Shown piece by piece: positions 46,086-55,468 of a DNA stretch of 64,000 nucleotides. Each line of letters opens with the position of its first letter. The first letter of the stretch is position 1. This stretch comes from Clostridium intestinale DSM 6191 (GTDB lineage: Bacteria > Bacillota > Clostridia > Clostridiales > Clostridiaceae): the NCBI RefSeq assembly GCF_900130055.1, contig NZ_FQXU01000004.1, positions 186,001 through 250,000 on the forward strand, written 5' to 3'. A model generated the notes under the pieces. The model was not told the origin of the DNA. It worked only from the letters and a program-made list of their open reading frames with translations, and did no database searches. Made by a program: the position numbers and the translations under genes.

Positions 46086-46961
46086 TTAATATGCTAAAAT
46101 TTCATATCCATCTTCAGTTACAAGTACCATCACTTCACATTGAGCAGATAAACTTCCGTCTTCAGTATAGAAGGTCCATCCATTTTCCTCATCCATAAAT
46201 ACCTTATCACTGCCTTCATTAACCATAGGTTCTATAGTAAAAATCATGCCTGGAACTAAAAGCATTTCTGTTTTTGCTTTAGAAACATGACTAACCCAAG
46301 GATCTTCATGGAACTCTAGTCCAACTCCATGTCCTCCTATTTCTTTTACTACAGTGTATCCATTTTTAAGAGCATGTTCATGTACAGCCTCTCCCATGTC
46401 TCCAAGAAAGTTCCATGGTTTTATTTGTTCTAGTCCTTTATTTACACATTCTCTAACCACTCGAACTAATTTTTCAGCTTCTTCATTTACATCTCCAATA
46501 CAAAACATCCTTGAGGAATCTGAAAAATATCCGTTATATATAGTTGAAGCATCTACATTAATAATATCTCCATTTTTAAGTAGTACATCTTTTGATGGTA
46601 TTCCATGGCACACTTGATTGTTGATAGAGGTACATACACTCTTAGGAAAACCTTCATATCCAAGTTGTGCTGGTATTCCTCCAAGTTCTTTTGTCTTATC
46701 ATATATAAGCTGATTAATTTCCTCAGTACTTACCCCTTCTTTTATAAAATCTGCTACCGCATCTAACACAGCTATATTAATCTTTCCACTTTCACGTATT
46801 CCATCTATCTGTTTTTGATTTTTGATTATTTCTCTATCTGGTACTATGTGACCTTCATTTCTGTAAGCTTCAATCTTATCATCAAAGGCCTCATGGCACT
46901 TTTTATACTTTTTTTCACTTCCACACCAACATAAATCATTTCGTCCTAATTTGTTATTCAT
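46086..46961 (-). CDS. map: Methionine aminopeptidase with SEC-C motif
   Basis: A 291-residue type I methionine aminopeptidase that removes N-terminal Met from new proteins. A SEC-C zinc motif at the N-terminus (GRNDLCWCGSEKKYKKCH) precedes the pita-bread domain. Metal ligands are seen in IINVDASTIYNGYFSDSSRM (two Asp), GGHGVGLEFHEDP (His), FTIEPMV (Glu) and LSAQCEVMVLV (Glu). The substrate His is in QVCHGIPS. SEC-C versions are common as one of several map copies in clostridia. A short AraC-type gene lies 48 bases upstream and may share the transcript. Confidence 0.93.
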   Translation of the reverse strand: MNNKLGRNDLCWCGSEKKYKKCHEAFDDKIEAYRNEGHIVPDREIIKNQKQIDGIRESGKINIAVLDAVADFIKEGVSTEEINQLIYDKTKELGGIPAQLGYEGFPKSVCTSINNQVCHGIPSKDVLLKNGDIINVDASTIYNGYFSDSSRMFCIGDVNEEAEKLVRVVRECVNKGLEQIKPWNFLGDMGEAVHEHALKNGYTVVKEIGGHGVGLEFHEDPWVSHVSKAKTEMLLVPGMIFTIEPMVNEGSDKVFMDEENGWTFYTEDGSLSAQCEVMVLVTEDGYEILAY

Positions 46962-47009
46962 GGTACATCCTCCAACATTATCTTTTAGCTATTATTAAAC
47001 ATCCGTATT

Positions 47010-47372
47010 TTAAGATTTAAAAAAATCTGGTTTCATATATAAATTAAGTGGGATAGATTGCTTTCTATATTTTGATGGAGTTACTCCAAAAGCATCTACA
47101 AAAGCTCTTGTAAAGGCTTCTTGAGATGAGTATCCATATTTTATTGCTATATCTAATAGTTTAGTTTTCTCCTCTCTTACTTCAGTAGCAGCAAGACTTA
47201 ATCTACGTTTTGAGATATATTGTTTAAAAGTAATCCCTATATTTTCGTGAAACTTACTTGAACAATAAAAAGAAGAATATCCAACATGATTAGATAAATC
47301 TATTAAACTTGGATTATCCATAATATTATCTTCGACCCAATCAATCATAGTTTCTATGGTTTTTGTAGACAT
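47010..47372 (-). CDS. AraC-family HTH protein (stand-alone DNA-binding domain)
   Basis: A 120-residue protein made of little more than the two helix-turn-helix units of the AraC family, like SoxS or MarA: LIDLSNHVGYSSFYCSSKFH and LLDIAIKYGYSSQEAFTRAF, then FGVTPSKYRK. No ligand domain. GGAGGTGG five bases before the ATG at 47372 sets the start. It lies between a transporter gene (separated by a terminator) and map. It would be controlled by its own expression level rather than by a bound ligand. Confidence 0.9.
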   Translation of the reverse strand: MSTKTIETMIDWVEDNIMDNPSLIDLSNHVGYSSFYCSSKFHENIGITFKQYISKRRLSLAATEVREEKTKLLDIAIKYGYSSQEAFTRAFVDAFGVTPSKYRKQSIPLNLYMKPDFFKS

Positions 47373-47456
47373 ACAATCCACCTCCTTTAACCTTTATTAT
47401 ATCATTTTATATTCTTAAATACTTGATGTTAGTTGCAATAATCACACTATAAAAGA

Positions 47457-47494
47457 AAGATAGATATTCAAAGCTTTCTTCAAATATCTATCTT
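47457..47494 (-). terminator. Terminator of the transporter gene
   Basis: Perfect 12-bp stem AAGATAGATATT / AATATCTATCTT, 11 bases past the transporter stop, with a short T-run on the minus strand. Confidence 0.7.
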
Positions 47495-47504
47495 ATATTC
47501 ATTT

Positions 47505-48896
47505 TTATATAATCAGCATAGCTACAATGGTAGTTGCTATTAATCCTATTACTACAGGTTTAAGATTTTTCTTTGCAAGTTCAAAAGCATCAACTTTGCA
47601 TATAGCAGCTACAGGTATTAAAGCCCAAGGAACTATAGTTCCTCCACCTACCCATATTCCTGCTATTTGGCCTAAAGCTGTTAAAGTTGCTACTCCACCA
47701 CCTAAAGCTGTAGAGAATATCTTAGAAATTGAACCAACTAAGGATATTCCTGAAAAACCTGATCCATCTAAGCCAGTTATTGCACCTACAACTGTAACCG
47801 TACCAGATGAAATAACAGAATTTATTGGAACAGTATTTGCAAGAGCTGCACCTAAATCATTAACTATTCCGTTAGAATTTTCAGGTAGTATATGCCCAAA
47901 TATTTCTGTAATTGCTACATCTCCAAGATAAAAGAAAGCTGCTATTGGTATTACGACCCCAAATATCTTAAACCCAAACTGAAGTCCCTTAACAAAATTG
48001 TCAGTGATTTTATCCAAGGACTCTTTCTTATAGCTTAAGATTGAAACTATACTTAATATAAATACAGCAGTTCCACCTATTAAGGCTGTAGCATCTCCAC
48101 CTTGCAATTTATAAATATACATTATAACTATATCTATCCCAAAAAGTACTACTATTCCTAAAGCTAAAATTCTTCTAATTGTTTTTGATTCAATAAGCAT
48201 ATTAGGTTTTTCCTCTTCACTATCTAATGCATATTCATCAGATAAATTACCAGCTTTTAAATCCTTTCTTAGAAAATAGAAGGCAGCTACAGTAGTTACT
48301 ACACCCATAGTTATTGTAAGTGGAATACTTGAATATAAAACATCAGCTACTGGTATACCAGCTGCATCTGCGGTAAGTTTAGGTGCTGCTTGAATAATGT
48401 AGTCACTAGATAAGGCTATACCATGTCCAAATAAATTCATGGCAATAGCTACCCCCATAGCAGGAAGCCCCGCCTTCTTAGCTATAGGTAAAAACAAAGC
48501 TCCTATAAGAGCTACTGCTGGAGAAGGCCAGAAAAACCAAGATAGGATCATCATAAAAATTCCTATTGCCCAATAAGCAACCCAGTAGTTTTTGATAACC
48601 TTTCTAAAAGGTGATACCATTTCATCATTTATTCCAGAATCCATTAAAGTCCCGCTCATGGCTGTTATTATAGATATTATAAAAATTGTGGGCATAAGTT
48701 CTTTTGTTGCATAAACAAAACTATTAAATATGCCCATAACAGATTGATACAAAGAACTAGTTCCAACTATACCAAGTATAAAAATACCCAGTATGCATAT
48801 TAAGGATATATCTTTTTTCTTAATCATAGCTAATATTATTATGATAATAAAAGCTAAATAAATATAATGAATTGGGGTTAATGTTAAGTTAATCAT
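47505..48896 (-). CDS. Putative secondary transporter (ion-transporter superfamily)
   Basis: A 463-residue protein with about eleven or twelve hydrophobic segments and no ATPase or PTS motif. Features such as FFWPSPAVALIGALFLPIAKK, MNLFGHGIALSSDYIIQAAP and the late ALGGGVATLTALGQIAGIWV resemble uncharacterised clostridial permeases related to the CitMHS/ArsB/Dcu-type ion transporters. A cytoplasmic loop rich in Glu (DSEEEKPN) divides it in two halves. GGGAGGAAG precedes the ATG. The substrate is not readable; an organic anion is a fair guess. Confidence 0.65.
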   Translation of the reverse strand: MINLTLTPIHYIYLAFIIIIILAMIKKKDISLICILGIFILGIVGTSSLYQSVMGIFNSFVYATKELMPTIFIISIITAMSGTLMDSGINDEMVSPFRKVIKNYWVAYWAIGIFMMILSWFFWPSPAVALIGALFLPIAKKAGLPAMGVAIAMNLFGHGIALSSDYIIQAAPKLTADAAGIPVADVLYSSIPLTITMGVVTTVAAFYFLRKDLKAGNLSDEYALDSEEEKPNMLIESKTIRRILALGIVVLFGIDIVIMYIYKLQGGDATALIGGTAVFILSIVSILSYKKESLDKITDNFVKGLQFGFKIFGVVIPIAAFFYLGDVAITEIFGHILPENSNGIVNDLGAALANTVPINSVISSGTVTVVGAITGLDGSGFSGISLVGSISKIFSTALGGGVATLTALGQIAGIWVGGGTIVPWALIPVAAICKVDAFELAKKNLKPVVIGLIATTIVAMLII

Positions 48897-49104
48897 CTCT
48901 TCCTCCCATAATCGTTACTATATTGTTAGATTATGTAGGAAATATATCCTTAGTTACCTGTGCTTATGTGGTTACTATTAAATATTTTTTATTAACAAAT
49001 TTATATCTTCTTCTATTAACATAAAGGTAAAATATGCAATTAAAGTTAAGTTATGATAAAATATTAAATAAAACTATTATTAAAATCCAATTGGGGGTAG
49101 AAGC

Positions 49105-50787
49105 ATGAAACTGACTATACTTATAGTAGTATTAATTGTAATAATATTATATGCAGTTTATAGTAATCACAAAAGAAAAGTTGAGATGATGGCCAAGATA
49201 AATAGTGAGTTTGGAGAAAAACCTAAAAAATTTCATGAAAATTTCGATATGAGTTTTGTTAAGGCATATTATAAATCTCGTAAAGAAAATGAGAAATCTT
49301 GTGATTCAATTGATGAATTAACATGGAACGATCTAGATATGGATAGTGTTTTTAAAAGAACAAATTATACAAGTACAACTTTAGGAGAATCCTATCTCTA
49401 CTATAAATATAGAGAAGTTTCTTACGATAATGATTACTGGAATACCACAGAAGAACTTATTAAGGCCTTTAATCAAAATAAAGACTTAAGAAATTCTATT
49501 AAATTTAATCTTATGAATGTAGGTAAATTAAATGATACTAAACTCATTCACTTCATTTATAAGCCTACCTTCAGTACTATATCAGGTTATTACAAGTATC
49601 CTTTGCTTGCAATAGGACTTATACTATCAATCTTAACTTCATTTATAGTTCCCAGCATAGGTGTATTATTAACTGTGTTTTTTGTATGTACTAATATATT
49701 ATTGTATCAAAGTGCTAAACTTTATTTAGAAGAAAACTTTGATGTCATGATTTATTTATTAAATAACATTAAACTATGTCAGAAATTATCTAAAGTAAAG
49801 GATAAAGATTTTGATGGATTTAGAGAAAAGTTAGAAACTTCCTTAAAAAATTTTAAAAAACTTAAAAAGATAAAAAGATATAGCTCTACATTAGATAATT
49901 CAAAGAATATAATATTTTCTGATTCTGATATTTTTCTTCAATATATTAAGATGTTTTTCATGGTTGATATCATTGCCTATCAAAATATATCTAAAATATT
50001 AAAAGAAAATAAAGAATACCTTTATTTAATTTATGATTTAGTGGCCCAATTAGATTTTGCCTTAAGTATTGTATATTACAGAAAAAGCGTTGATGAATAT
50101 GTGAATCCAGAATTTGCAGAAGATAACACCATGGAATTAGAAGATATTTATCACCCACTTCTTGATGACCCTATTAAGAATTCAATACATATAGATAAAA
50201 ACATCATCTTTACAGGGTCTAATGCATCAGGAAAGTCAACCTTTATTAAAGCTGTTGCACTAAACTCTATCATGGCACAAAGCTTAAATACAGCACTCTG
50301 TTCTAAGTATAAATGCAGATTTTCTAAAGTTGTGACATCAATGGCAATAAGAGATAACATTCTTGAAGGAGATAGTTATTTTATAGCAGAAATCAAAAGC
50401 CTAAAAAGATTGTTAGACTCCTTAAATGGTGCTATACCTATCTTAGCATTTATTGATGAAATACTTAAAGGAACCAACACTATCGAGAGAATATCAGCTT
50501 CTGCATCTATATTAAAATATGCTAAAACAACAAATGCACGCATTTTGGTTGCAACTCATGATATTGAACTAACTCAGATGATTGAAAATGGATATGATAA
50601 CTATCATTTTAGAGAAACTGTTACAGATGATGATATCATATTTGATTACAAACTAAAAAAAGGCCCATCAACAACAAGAAATGCAATAAAGTTATTAAAA
50701 ACCATGAACTTTAAATCTGATGTTGTAGATGATGCCAACTCTATTTATGATGATTTTGTTAAAAATCAAAAGTGGTCAACAGTTTAA
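49105..50787 (+). CDS. Membrane-anchored MutS-like ATPase
   Basis: A 560-residue protein with a membrane helix at the very N-terminus (about residues 3-20) and a further pair near residues 165-205. The C-terminal third is a MutS-type ATPase domain: Walker A FTGSNASGKSTFIKAVAL, Walker B region PILAFIDEILKGTNTIER and the His switch ILVATHDIELTQMIE. The N-terminal mismatch-recognition and connector domains of true MutS are missing; a helical region stands where the lever/clamp would be. Such proteins are not expected to act in mismatch repair. GGGGG precedes the ATG. It is monocistronic with its own terminator. Confidence 0.8.
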   Translation: MKLTILIVVLIVIILYAVYSNHKRKVEMMAKINSEFGEKPKKFHENFDMSFVKAYYKSRKENEKSCDSIDELTWNDLDMDSVFKRTNYTSTTLGESYLYYKYREVSYDNDYWNTTEELIKAFNQNKDLRNSIKFNLMNVGKLNDTKLIHFIYKPTFSTISGYYKYPLLAIGLILSILTSFIVPSIGVLLTVFFVCTNILLYQSAKLYLEENFDVMIYLLNNIKLCQKLSKVKDKDFDGFREKLETSLKNFKKLKKIKRYSSTLDNSKNIIFSDSDIFLQYIKMFFMVDIIAYQNISKILKENKEYLYLIYDLVAQLDFALSIVYYRKSVDEYVNPEFAEDNTMELEDIYHPLLDDPIKNSIHIDKNIIFTGSNASGKSTFIKAVALNSIMAQSLNTALCSKYKCRFSKVVTSMAIRDNILEGDSYFIAEIKSLKRLLDSLNGAIPILAFIDEILKGTNTIERISASASILKYAKTTNARILVATHDIELTQMIENGYDNYHFRETVTDDDIIFDYKLKKGPSTTRNAIKLLKTMNFKSDVVDDANSIYDDFVKNQKWSTV

Positions 50788-50806
50788 AACTGTTGACCAT
50801 TTTTTA
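50773..50806 (+). terminator. Terminator overlapping the MutS-like stop codon
   Basis: Near-perfect palindrome with 13-base arms (TGGTCAACAGTTT / AAACTGTTGACCA), followed by TTTTTT. It begins within the last codons of the MutS-like gene and separates it from the convergent acetyltransferase gene. Confidence 0.82.
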
Positions 50807-50807
50807 G

Positions 50808-51305
50808 CTAATTCAGACTTTTTTTCATAGAAATCCCATCCAAACTAACTTCACCCCAACTTAGTTTAATGCTTTCTCCTCTAATAAATCCATTATTAAT
50901 CCAAAAATCAAAAACTGATTTATCATAATTAGTTACTACATCTATTTTTATAAATTTACTTTTTTGAGATATCACATATTCTTCAAAAGCTTTAAAAATT
51001 AGATTTCCTAAACCTTTGCTTTTTAATGAATCATGTATCATAAGTAGTGATAAATAGGTTTCTTCCCCTAACTTAAAATCCATGATACCTACTATTTTTT
51101 GTGATGGGCCTTCTATTATCTTACATGAATAAAATCCTGCCTCTTTCATGTCTTTGATATCATTTATCAACCATTCATGGTCCACTTTATAAGCATCTAG
51201 ATGTACCATCAAAAAGTTCTTATTAGAATTATAAACATCAACAATTTCATCTAAATCTTTATATTCAACTAAATCTACATAAAAACCATCAACATCAAAT
51301 AACAT
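50808..51305 (-). CDS. GNAT-family acetyltransferase
   Basis: A 165-residue protein with a GNAT fold: KIVGIMDFKLGEETYLSLLM as the beta4 region, KSKGLGNLIFKAFEEYVISQ with a QxxGxG-like acetyl-CoA loop (KSKGLG), and DKSVFDFWINNGFIRG near the end. Substrate unknown. It lies 14 bases after the DUF2087 regulator gene in the same direction, so the two probably form an operon. Confidence 0.8.
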   Translation of the reverse strand: MLFDVDGFYVDLVEYKDLDEIVDVYNSNKNFLMVHLDAYKVDHEWLINDIKDMKEAGFYSCKIIEGPSQKIVGIMDFKLGEETYLSLLMIHDSLKSKGLGNLIFKAFEEYVISQKSKFIKIDVVTNYDKSVFDFWINNGFIRGESIKLSWGEVSLDGISMKKSLN

Positions 51306-51319
51306 ATAAATTCCACACT

Positions 51320-52090
51320 CTACTCCTTAACCCAGTAAGAACTACAATCCTTTGACCGTTCTATAAATCCATACTCAACCATTGCTCTTCTTAAGGTTGC
51401 ATTATCTTCATATATTCTTTTTAAAACTCTGTTTATTTCTTTTTCAGTATATTTCTTACCTTTAGTGAAATTTTTAGTTATCTCAGAAAGTACGATTATC
51501 TTCTTTTTCTCTCTTGCTGGATAAGTTTTGATACCCCCATTTTCATCAAAATAAGCTTTGATAACACTTTCTCTTTCCTTATCTGTGATGTTATATCTAT
51601 CATCTACAGTAGTTGCTGTTCTATGAGCATCATGTAGAGTTTCTTTATCTAGTTTGTTTACCTTCTTGTTAGTGTTTTCTGTTATACGTTCCATGATGGC
51701 TAAAAACAATCTTGCTTGTTTTTCTTTTTCTCTTAATTTATAACGATGATTTCTTATAGTTGATTGAGCAACTCCAAGTTTTACTGATATCTCTTTATCT
51801 GTAAGGCCAGAAGCTATTAATGTTAGTAGTTCTCTTTGAACCTCTGATATACCTGTGAAGGCGCTGTTCATTCCTAGCAAATAATCTAAACTTGAACCAT
51901 GAGCACTTTCTAGATGGAGTTCAGCTGATTTTTTACCATCATACAGAGCTCCATCTATTTCATATATTCTTCCCTTTATGAATTTTTCATTGCATATGAT
52001 GCAGTTATACCCGTCTTCATCTTCAATAAATCCTTTTTTAACTTCATCAATACTTGCATCCCAAAGTAATTCTATATTTTCTTCTTTCAT
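51320..52090 (-). CDS. DUF2087 transcriptional regulator with zinc motif and LuxR-type HTH
   Basis: A 256-residue cytosolic regulator. An N-terminal zinc-binding segment (YNCIICNEKF with a later ELHLESAH) is followed by a LuxR-type helix-turn-helix (QRELLTLIASGLTDKEISVK, GVAQSTIRNHRYKL). The C-terminal DUF2087 part matches in DERYxIxxKERESVIKAYF-like sequence (YNITDKERESVIKAYFDENG) and ends with a winged-helix-like NATLRRAMVEYGFIERSK. The family is associated with regulation in Firmicutes and mycobacteria. Function here is unknown; it may control itself and the downstream acetyltransferase. Confidence 0.82.
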   Translation of the reverse strand: MKEENIELLWDASIDEVKKGFIEDEDGYNCIICNEKFIKGRIYEIDGALYDGKKSAELHLESAHGSSLDYLLGMNSAFTGISEVQRELLTLIASGLTDKEISVKLGVAQSTIRNHRYKLREKEKQARLFLAIMERITENTNKKVNKLDKETLHDAHRTATTVDDRYNITDKERESVIKAYFDENGGIKTYPAREKKKIIVLSEITKNFTKGKKYTEKEINRVLKRIYEDNATLRRAMVEYGFIERSKDCSSYWVKE

Positions 52091-52410
52091 ATTATTTTAA
52101 CCTTCTCTCATTGTAATCTTATTTATATTTTATGTTTTATTTTTAATTTTGTCTATATATTTATAAACTTTTATTTATTTTGTCTATAATTATCTCTTTC
52201 CTAAAAGAAGAATTCTCTTCATTTTTCTAAAGAATATACATATCTCAGTGTAGAAATTAAGATGTTTTCTATGCAATTTTAAATATTTTCTAGCACTTTA
52301 GCTTTATTTTTCCTTTATATTAGATTAAAATTATTAGAGTATTGGAAATAAAACTTAGTTAAGAAACCAGTTTTCTTAATTTAAATATACTTATAGGAGA
52401 TGTTAAACTT
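52091..52410. other. Intergenic region before glnS
   Basis: About 320 bases of very AT-rich DNA between the DUF2087 gene and glnS, with no open frame that looks real. A hairpin with 8-bp stem TTAAGAAA / TTTCTTAA and loop CCAGT lies at 52359-52379, close before the glnS start. I find no T-box sequence (AGGGTGG), so glnS does not seem to have the kind of control metG has. Confidence 0.5.
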
Positions 52411-54072
52411 ATGGCAAATGAAATTAATCCGTCTAACTTTATAAGAAATATAGTTATTGAGGATCTGGAAAATGGTAAACATAAAGAAATAATCACTCGT
52501 TTCCCACCAGAACCTAATGGCTACCTACATATAGGTCATGCTAAATCTATACTTTTAAACTTTGGTTTAGCAAAAGAATTCAGAGGAAAAACTCACTTAA
52601 GATTTGATGATACTAATCCTGTAAAAGAAGATACTGAATATGTTGAATCAATTAAAGAAGATGTTAAATGGCTAGGTGGAAACTGGGATGAACTTTTCTT
52701 TGCTTCTAACTATTTTGATGAAATGTATACTAGAGCTGTTTTATTAATAAAGAAGGGCTTAGCTTATGTTTGTGATTTAACTCCAGAACAAGCTAAAGAA
52801 TATAGAGGAACATTAACAAAACCAGGTGTTGATAGTCCCTATAGAACTAGATCGGTTGAAGAAAACTTAGATTTATTTGAGAGAATGAAAAAAGGTGAAT
52901 TCAAAGATGGAGAAAAGGTTCTAAGAGCTAAAATAGATATGACTTCTCCTAATATAAACATGAGAGATCCAATAATCTATAGAATATCTCACTCAACTCA
53001 CCATAACACAGGTGATAAGTGGTGTTTATACCCAATGTATGACTTTGCTCATCCACTTGAAGATGCTATAGAAGGAATAACTCACTCTATATGTACCTTA
53101 GAATTTGAAGATCATAGACCTCTTTATGACTGGGTTGTAAGAGAATGTGAAATGGACTGTACTCCAAGACAAATAGAATTTGCAAGATTAAACATCACAA
53201 ACACAGTTATGAGTAAAAGAAAACTTAAACAACTAGTTGATGAAAAAGTAGTTGATGGATGGGATGACCCTAGAATGCCTACTATTTCTGGTTTAAGAAG
53301 AAGAGGATGTACACCAGAAGCTTTAAAGAACTTCTGCACAGCTATTGGAGTTTCTAAAGCAAATTCCATTGTTGATTCTCAAATGTTAGACTACTTCATA
53401 AGAGAAGATTTAATGCTTAAAGCTCCATTAACTATGGGAGTTATAAATCCATTAAAACTAGTAATAACAAACTATCCAGAAAATGAATCAGAAATGATTG
53501 AACTTGAAAATAACGCTAAAGATGAGACTCAAGGTAAGAGATTAGTTCCTTTCTCAAAAGAACTATATATTGAAAAAGAAGATTTCATGGAAGTACCTCC
53601 AAAGAAATACTTCAGACTTTTCCCTGGGAATGAAGTTAGATTAAAAGGTGCTTACTTTGTAAAATGCACTGATATCATAAAAGATGAAAATGGTGAAGTT
53701 GTAGAAGTTCATTGTACCTATGATCCAGAAACTAAGAGTGGCTCTGGTTTCACTGGCAGAAAAGTTAAAGGAACTATTCACTGGGTAGATGTTAAAACTT
53801 GCGTCCCTGCTGAATTTAGACTATATGAACCATTAATCTTAGATGATGCACCTGAAAATGAAGGAAAACATTTCTTAGAACAAATAAACCCTAACTCAAT
53901 GGAAATTTTACAAGGTTTCATAGAACCAACAGCATTTAAAACTGCTAAACCTCAAGATAAATTCCAAATGGTTAGAAACGGATTCTTTAATGTAGATACA
54001 AGATACTCAACTGATGAGAAATTAGCATTCAACAGAATAGTATCATTAAAATCATCATTTAAATTAAGCTAA
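52411..54072 (+). CDS. glnS: Glutaminyl-tRNA synthetase
   Basis: Class I synthetase that charges tRNA-Gln. The 553-residue protein shows the HIGH motif in [17 protein letters not shown] and the KMSKS equivalent in [13 protein letters not shown], plus the GlnRS hallmark [16 protein letters not shown]. The two beta-barrel anticodon-binding domains fill the C-terminal third ([35 protein letters not shown]). Many Firmicutes lack GlnRS and use the GatCAB route; its presence is a point in favour of the C. perfringens group. AGGAGA precedes the ATG. Monocistronic. Confidence 0.96.
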   Translation: MANEINPSNFIRNIVIEDLENGKHKEIITRFPPEPNGYLHIGHAKSILLNFGLAKEFRGKTHLRFDDTNPVKEDTEYVESIKEDVKWLGGNWDELFFASNYFDEMYTRAVLLIKKGLAYVCDLTPEQAKEYRGTLTKPGVDSPYRTRSVEENLDLFERMKKGEFKDGEKVLRAKIDMTSPNINMRDPIIYRISHSTHHNTGDKWCLYPMYDFAHPLEDAIEGITHSICTLEFEDHRPLYDWVVRECEMDCTPRQIEFARLNITNTVMSKRKLKQLVDEKVVDGWDDPRMPTISGLRRRGCTPEALKNFCTAIGVSKANSIVDSQMLDYFIREDLMLKAPLTMGVINPLKLVITNYPENESEMIELENNAKDETQGKRLVPFSKELYIEKEDFMEVPPKKYFRLFPGNEVRLKGAYFVKCTDIIKDENGEVVEVHCTYDPETKSGSGFTGRKVKGTIHWVDVKTCVPAEFRLYEPLILDDAPENEGKHFLEQINPNSMEILQGFIEPTAFKTAKPQDKFQMVRNGFFNVDTRYSTDEKLAFNRIVSLKSSFKLS

Positions 54073-54077
54073 TAACA

Positions 54078-54119
54078 AAGAGGATATACTTATTAAAATA
54101 GTATGTCCTCTTATTTTTT
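54078..54119. terminator. Terminator of glnS
   Basis: 13-bp stem from AAGAGGATATACT to AGTATGTCCTCTT (one G-T pair), followed by a T-rich tail on the plus strand. It reaches into the stop codon of the convergent zinc-ribbon gene. Confidence 0.8.
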
Positions 54120-54341
54120 GATCCCTTTGCACATGGTCTTCTTTTGGCACTTAGGGCAATATAGACTTTTATAATTCACTCCAGCATTAACACCAAAAAC
54201 ATTTTGCTTTAAGGTTATTTCAAATTCTTGTCCACATTCATCACATAACCATTTGTAGTTAACTGTACTCCAGTACATTAAAATAAAAATTCCTATAAAT
54301 AATCCAACTACTCCACCTATAAGTAATACGATATTACACAC
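54111..54341 (-). CDS. Small membrane protein with zinc ribbon
   Basis: A 76-residue protein: one membrane helix (about residues 3-23) and a C-terminal zinc ribbon with CDECGQEF and YCPKCQKKT, two CxxC pairs. The open frame has no ATG in the right place; the longest version begins with TTG at 54365 without a ribosome binding site. A GTG at 54341 with AGGA five bases before it is the better start. Function unknown. The region upstream to 54475 contains two small hairpins (GAGACTT / AAGTCTC at 54376-54395 and GTCAC / GTGAC at 54451-54463). Confidence 0.6.
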   Translation of the reverse strand: MCNIVLLIGGVVGLFIGIFILMYWSTVNYKWLCDECGQEFEITLKQNVFGVNAGVNYKSLYCPKCQKKTMCKGIKK

Positions 54342-54475
54342 CTCTATCCTGTATGAGCGTTCCAAGGAATCTAATGAGACTTAAAAAGAAGTCTCTACAG
54401 AGAAGTAGTGCAGCTCCATTAAATTCCTTTTAACCTCAACACCGTAGCATGTCACTCAGTGACTGCATTAATTCA

Positions 54476-54814
54476 TTAAGATTTCTTTCTCCTAAATCTT
54501 TGTAAATACTCTCTCATATTGTCTTTATACATTGCAATAAAAAATAAAAAGATTCCTATAAACCTTAGAGGAAACGCCCTTATAGGTAACACCATCACCA
54601 CACAAAAAATCATAAAAGCAATCGCTAATATTGTGATATCTTTTCTATTTCCTCTAGTTAATCTATCTTTAATTTCATCCTTTAGTGACACAGTAAGAAA
54701 CACTATAAGCCCAGCTCCCTTTAAAATATATCTATCATCTGGTAAGTATGCTGCAACAATAAGAATTACAGTGGCAATAACTTGGATTATAACATCTCTT
54801 TTATTTTTAATCAT
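54476..54814 (-). CDS. Small membrane protein, paralogue A
   Basis: A 112-residue protein with four hydrophobic stretches and a central charged motif SLKDEIKDRLTRGNRKDITI. It is clearly related to the protein at 54886-55230: both share KDEIKD-L--GN-KDITIL, the later MVLP/MILP segment, FIGIFLF/FFGIFLF, and a basic C-terminus. No known family recognised. GGGGTGAGAG precedes the ATG. Confidence 0.6.
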   Translation of the reverse strand: MIKNKRDVIIQVIATVILIVAAYLPDDRYILKGAGLIVFLTVSLKDEIKDRLTRGNRKDITILAIAFMIFCVVMVLPIRAFPLRFIGIFLFFIAMYKDNMREYLQRFRRKKS

Positions 54815-54885
54815 TCTCTCACCCCTTAATCTTGTAGAAGTATGGTAGAAAACTCATTAAATTCATTAAAAACTTCACCCTCTTT

Positions 54886-55230
54886 TTAAATCTCGTTGTT
54901 CTTTTTTCTGAATCCTTGTATTGAGTCTTTAATGTTTTCTTTATATATTGCAGCTATAAACAAAAATATACCAAAGAACTGCATGAACATCATCTCACCT
55001 GGTAAAATCATTACCGCACTAAAAAACAGAAAAGCCATGACTAAAATTGTAATATCCTTTTTGTTTCCCTTATTGAGAATATCCTTTATTTCATCTTTAG
55101 CAATTGCAGTAAATAATATTACATATCCAATTCCCTTAAATCTATACTTATCGTATGGAAGAAAGGTCGTTGCTAAAAATATTAAATAAGCAGCTAACCG
55201 AATTGCGAAATCTTTTTGACGTTTAGTCAC
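54886..55230 (-). CDS. Small membrane protein, paralogue B
   Basis: A 114-residue paralogue of the preceding gene, lying directly upstream of it (71-base gap) in the same direction: a tandem duplication. It has the same four hydrophobic stretches and the central AKDEIKDILNKGNKKDITIL. The start is GTG with GGGGTGAT just before it. Function unknown. The 227 bases between it and lepB contain no evident gene. Confidence 0.6.
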   Translation of the reverse strand: MTKRQKDFAIRLAAYLIFLATTFLPYDKYRFKGIGYVILFTAIAKDEIKDILNKGNKKDITILVMAFLFFSAVMILPGEMMFMQFFGIFLFIAAIYKENIKDSIQGFRKKNNEI

Positions 55231-55432
55231 ACCATCACCCCTAATATTAGTTTATTTAAATTTGAGATATCTTTACCATTTTGTAAAAGCACTTATTTTT
55301 AAGCTTTACTTATATCATAATTTATCTTTTTTAAATCTTTTAAAGTATATTGTAATATCTTCTTTAAATATTACAAAACTAAATAAAAATACCCCTCCAA
55401 GATTCACACTATGAATAGGTACACCTCTATTT

Positions 55433-55468
55433 GGTAGAAGCGATTTTCAGCTTCAATCTAATCCTTTT
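55433..55468. repeat. Short dispersed repeat at the lepB 3' end
   Basis: 36 bases that match 57382-57417 at 33 positions, in the same orientation. This copy includes the last codons and stop of lepB and a small GAAGC / GCTTC hairpin. Confidence 0.55.

Noticed and set aside
52359-52379. Possible VirR box or T-box upstream of glnS
   Set aside because: CCAGTTTT lies in a simple hairpin and lacks the rest of the VirR consensus; no AGGGTGG T-box sequence is present.
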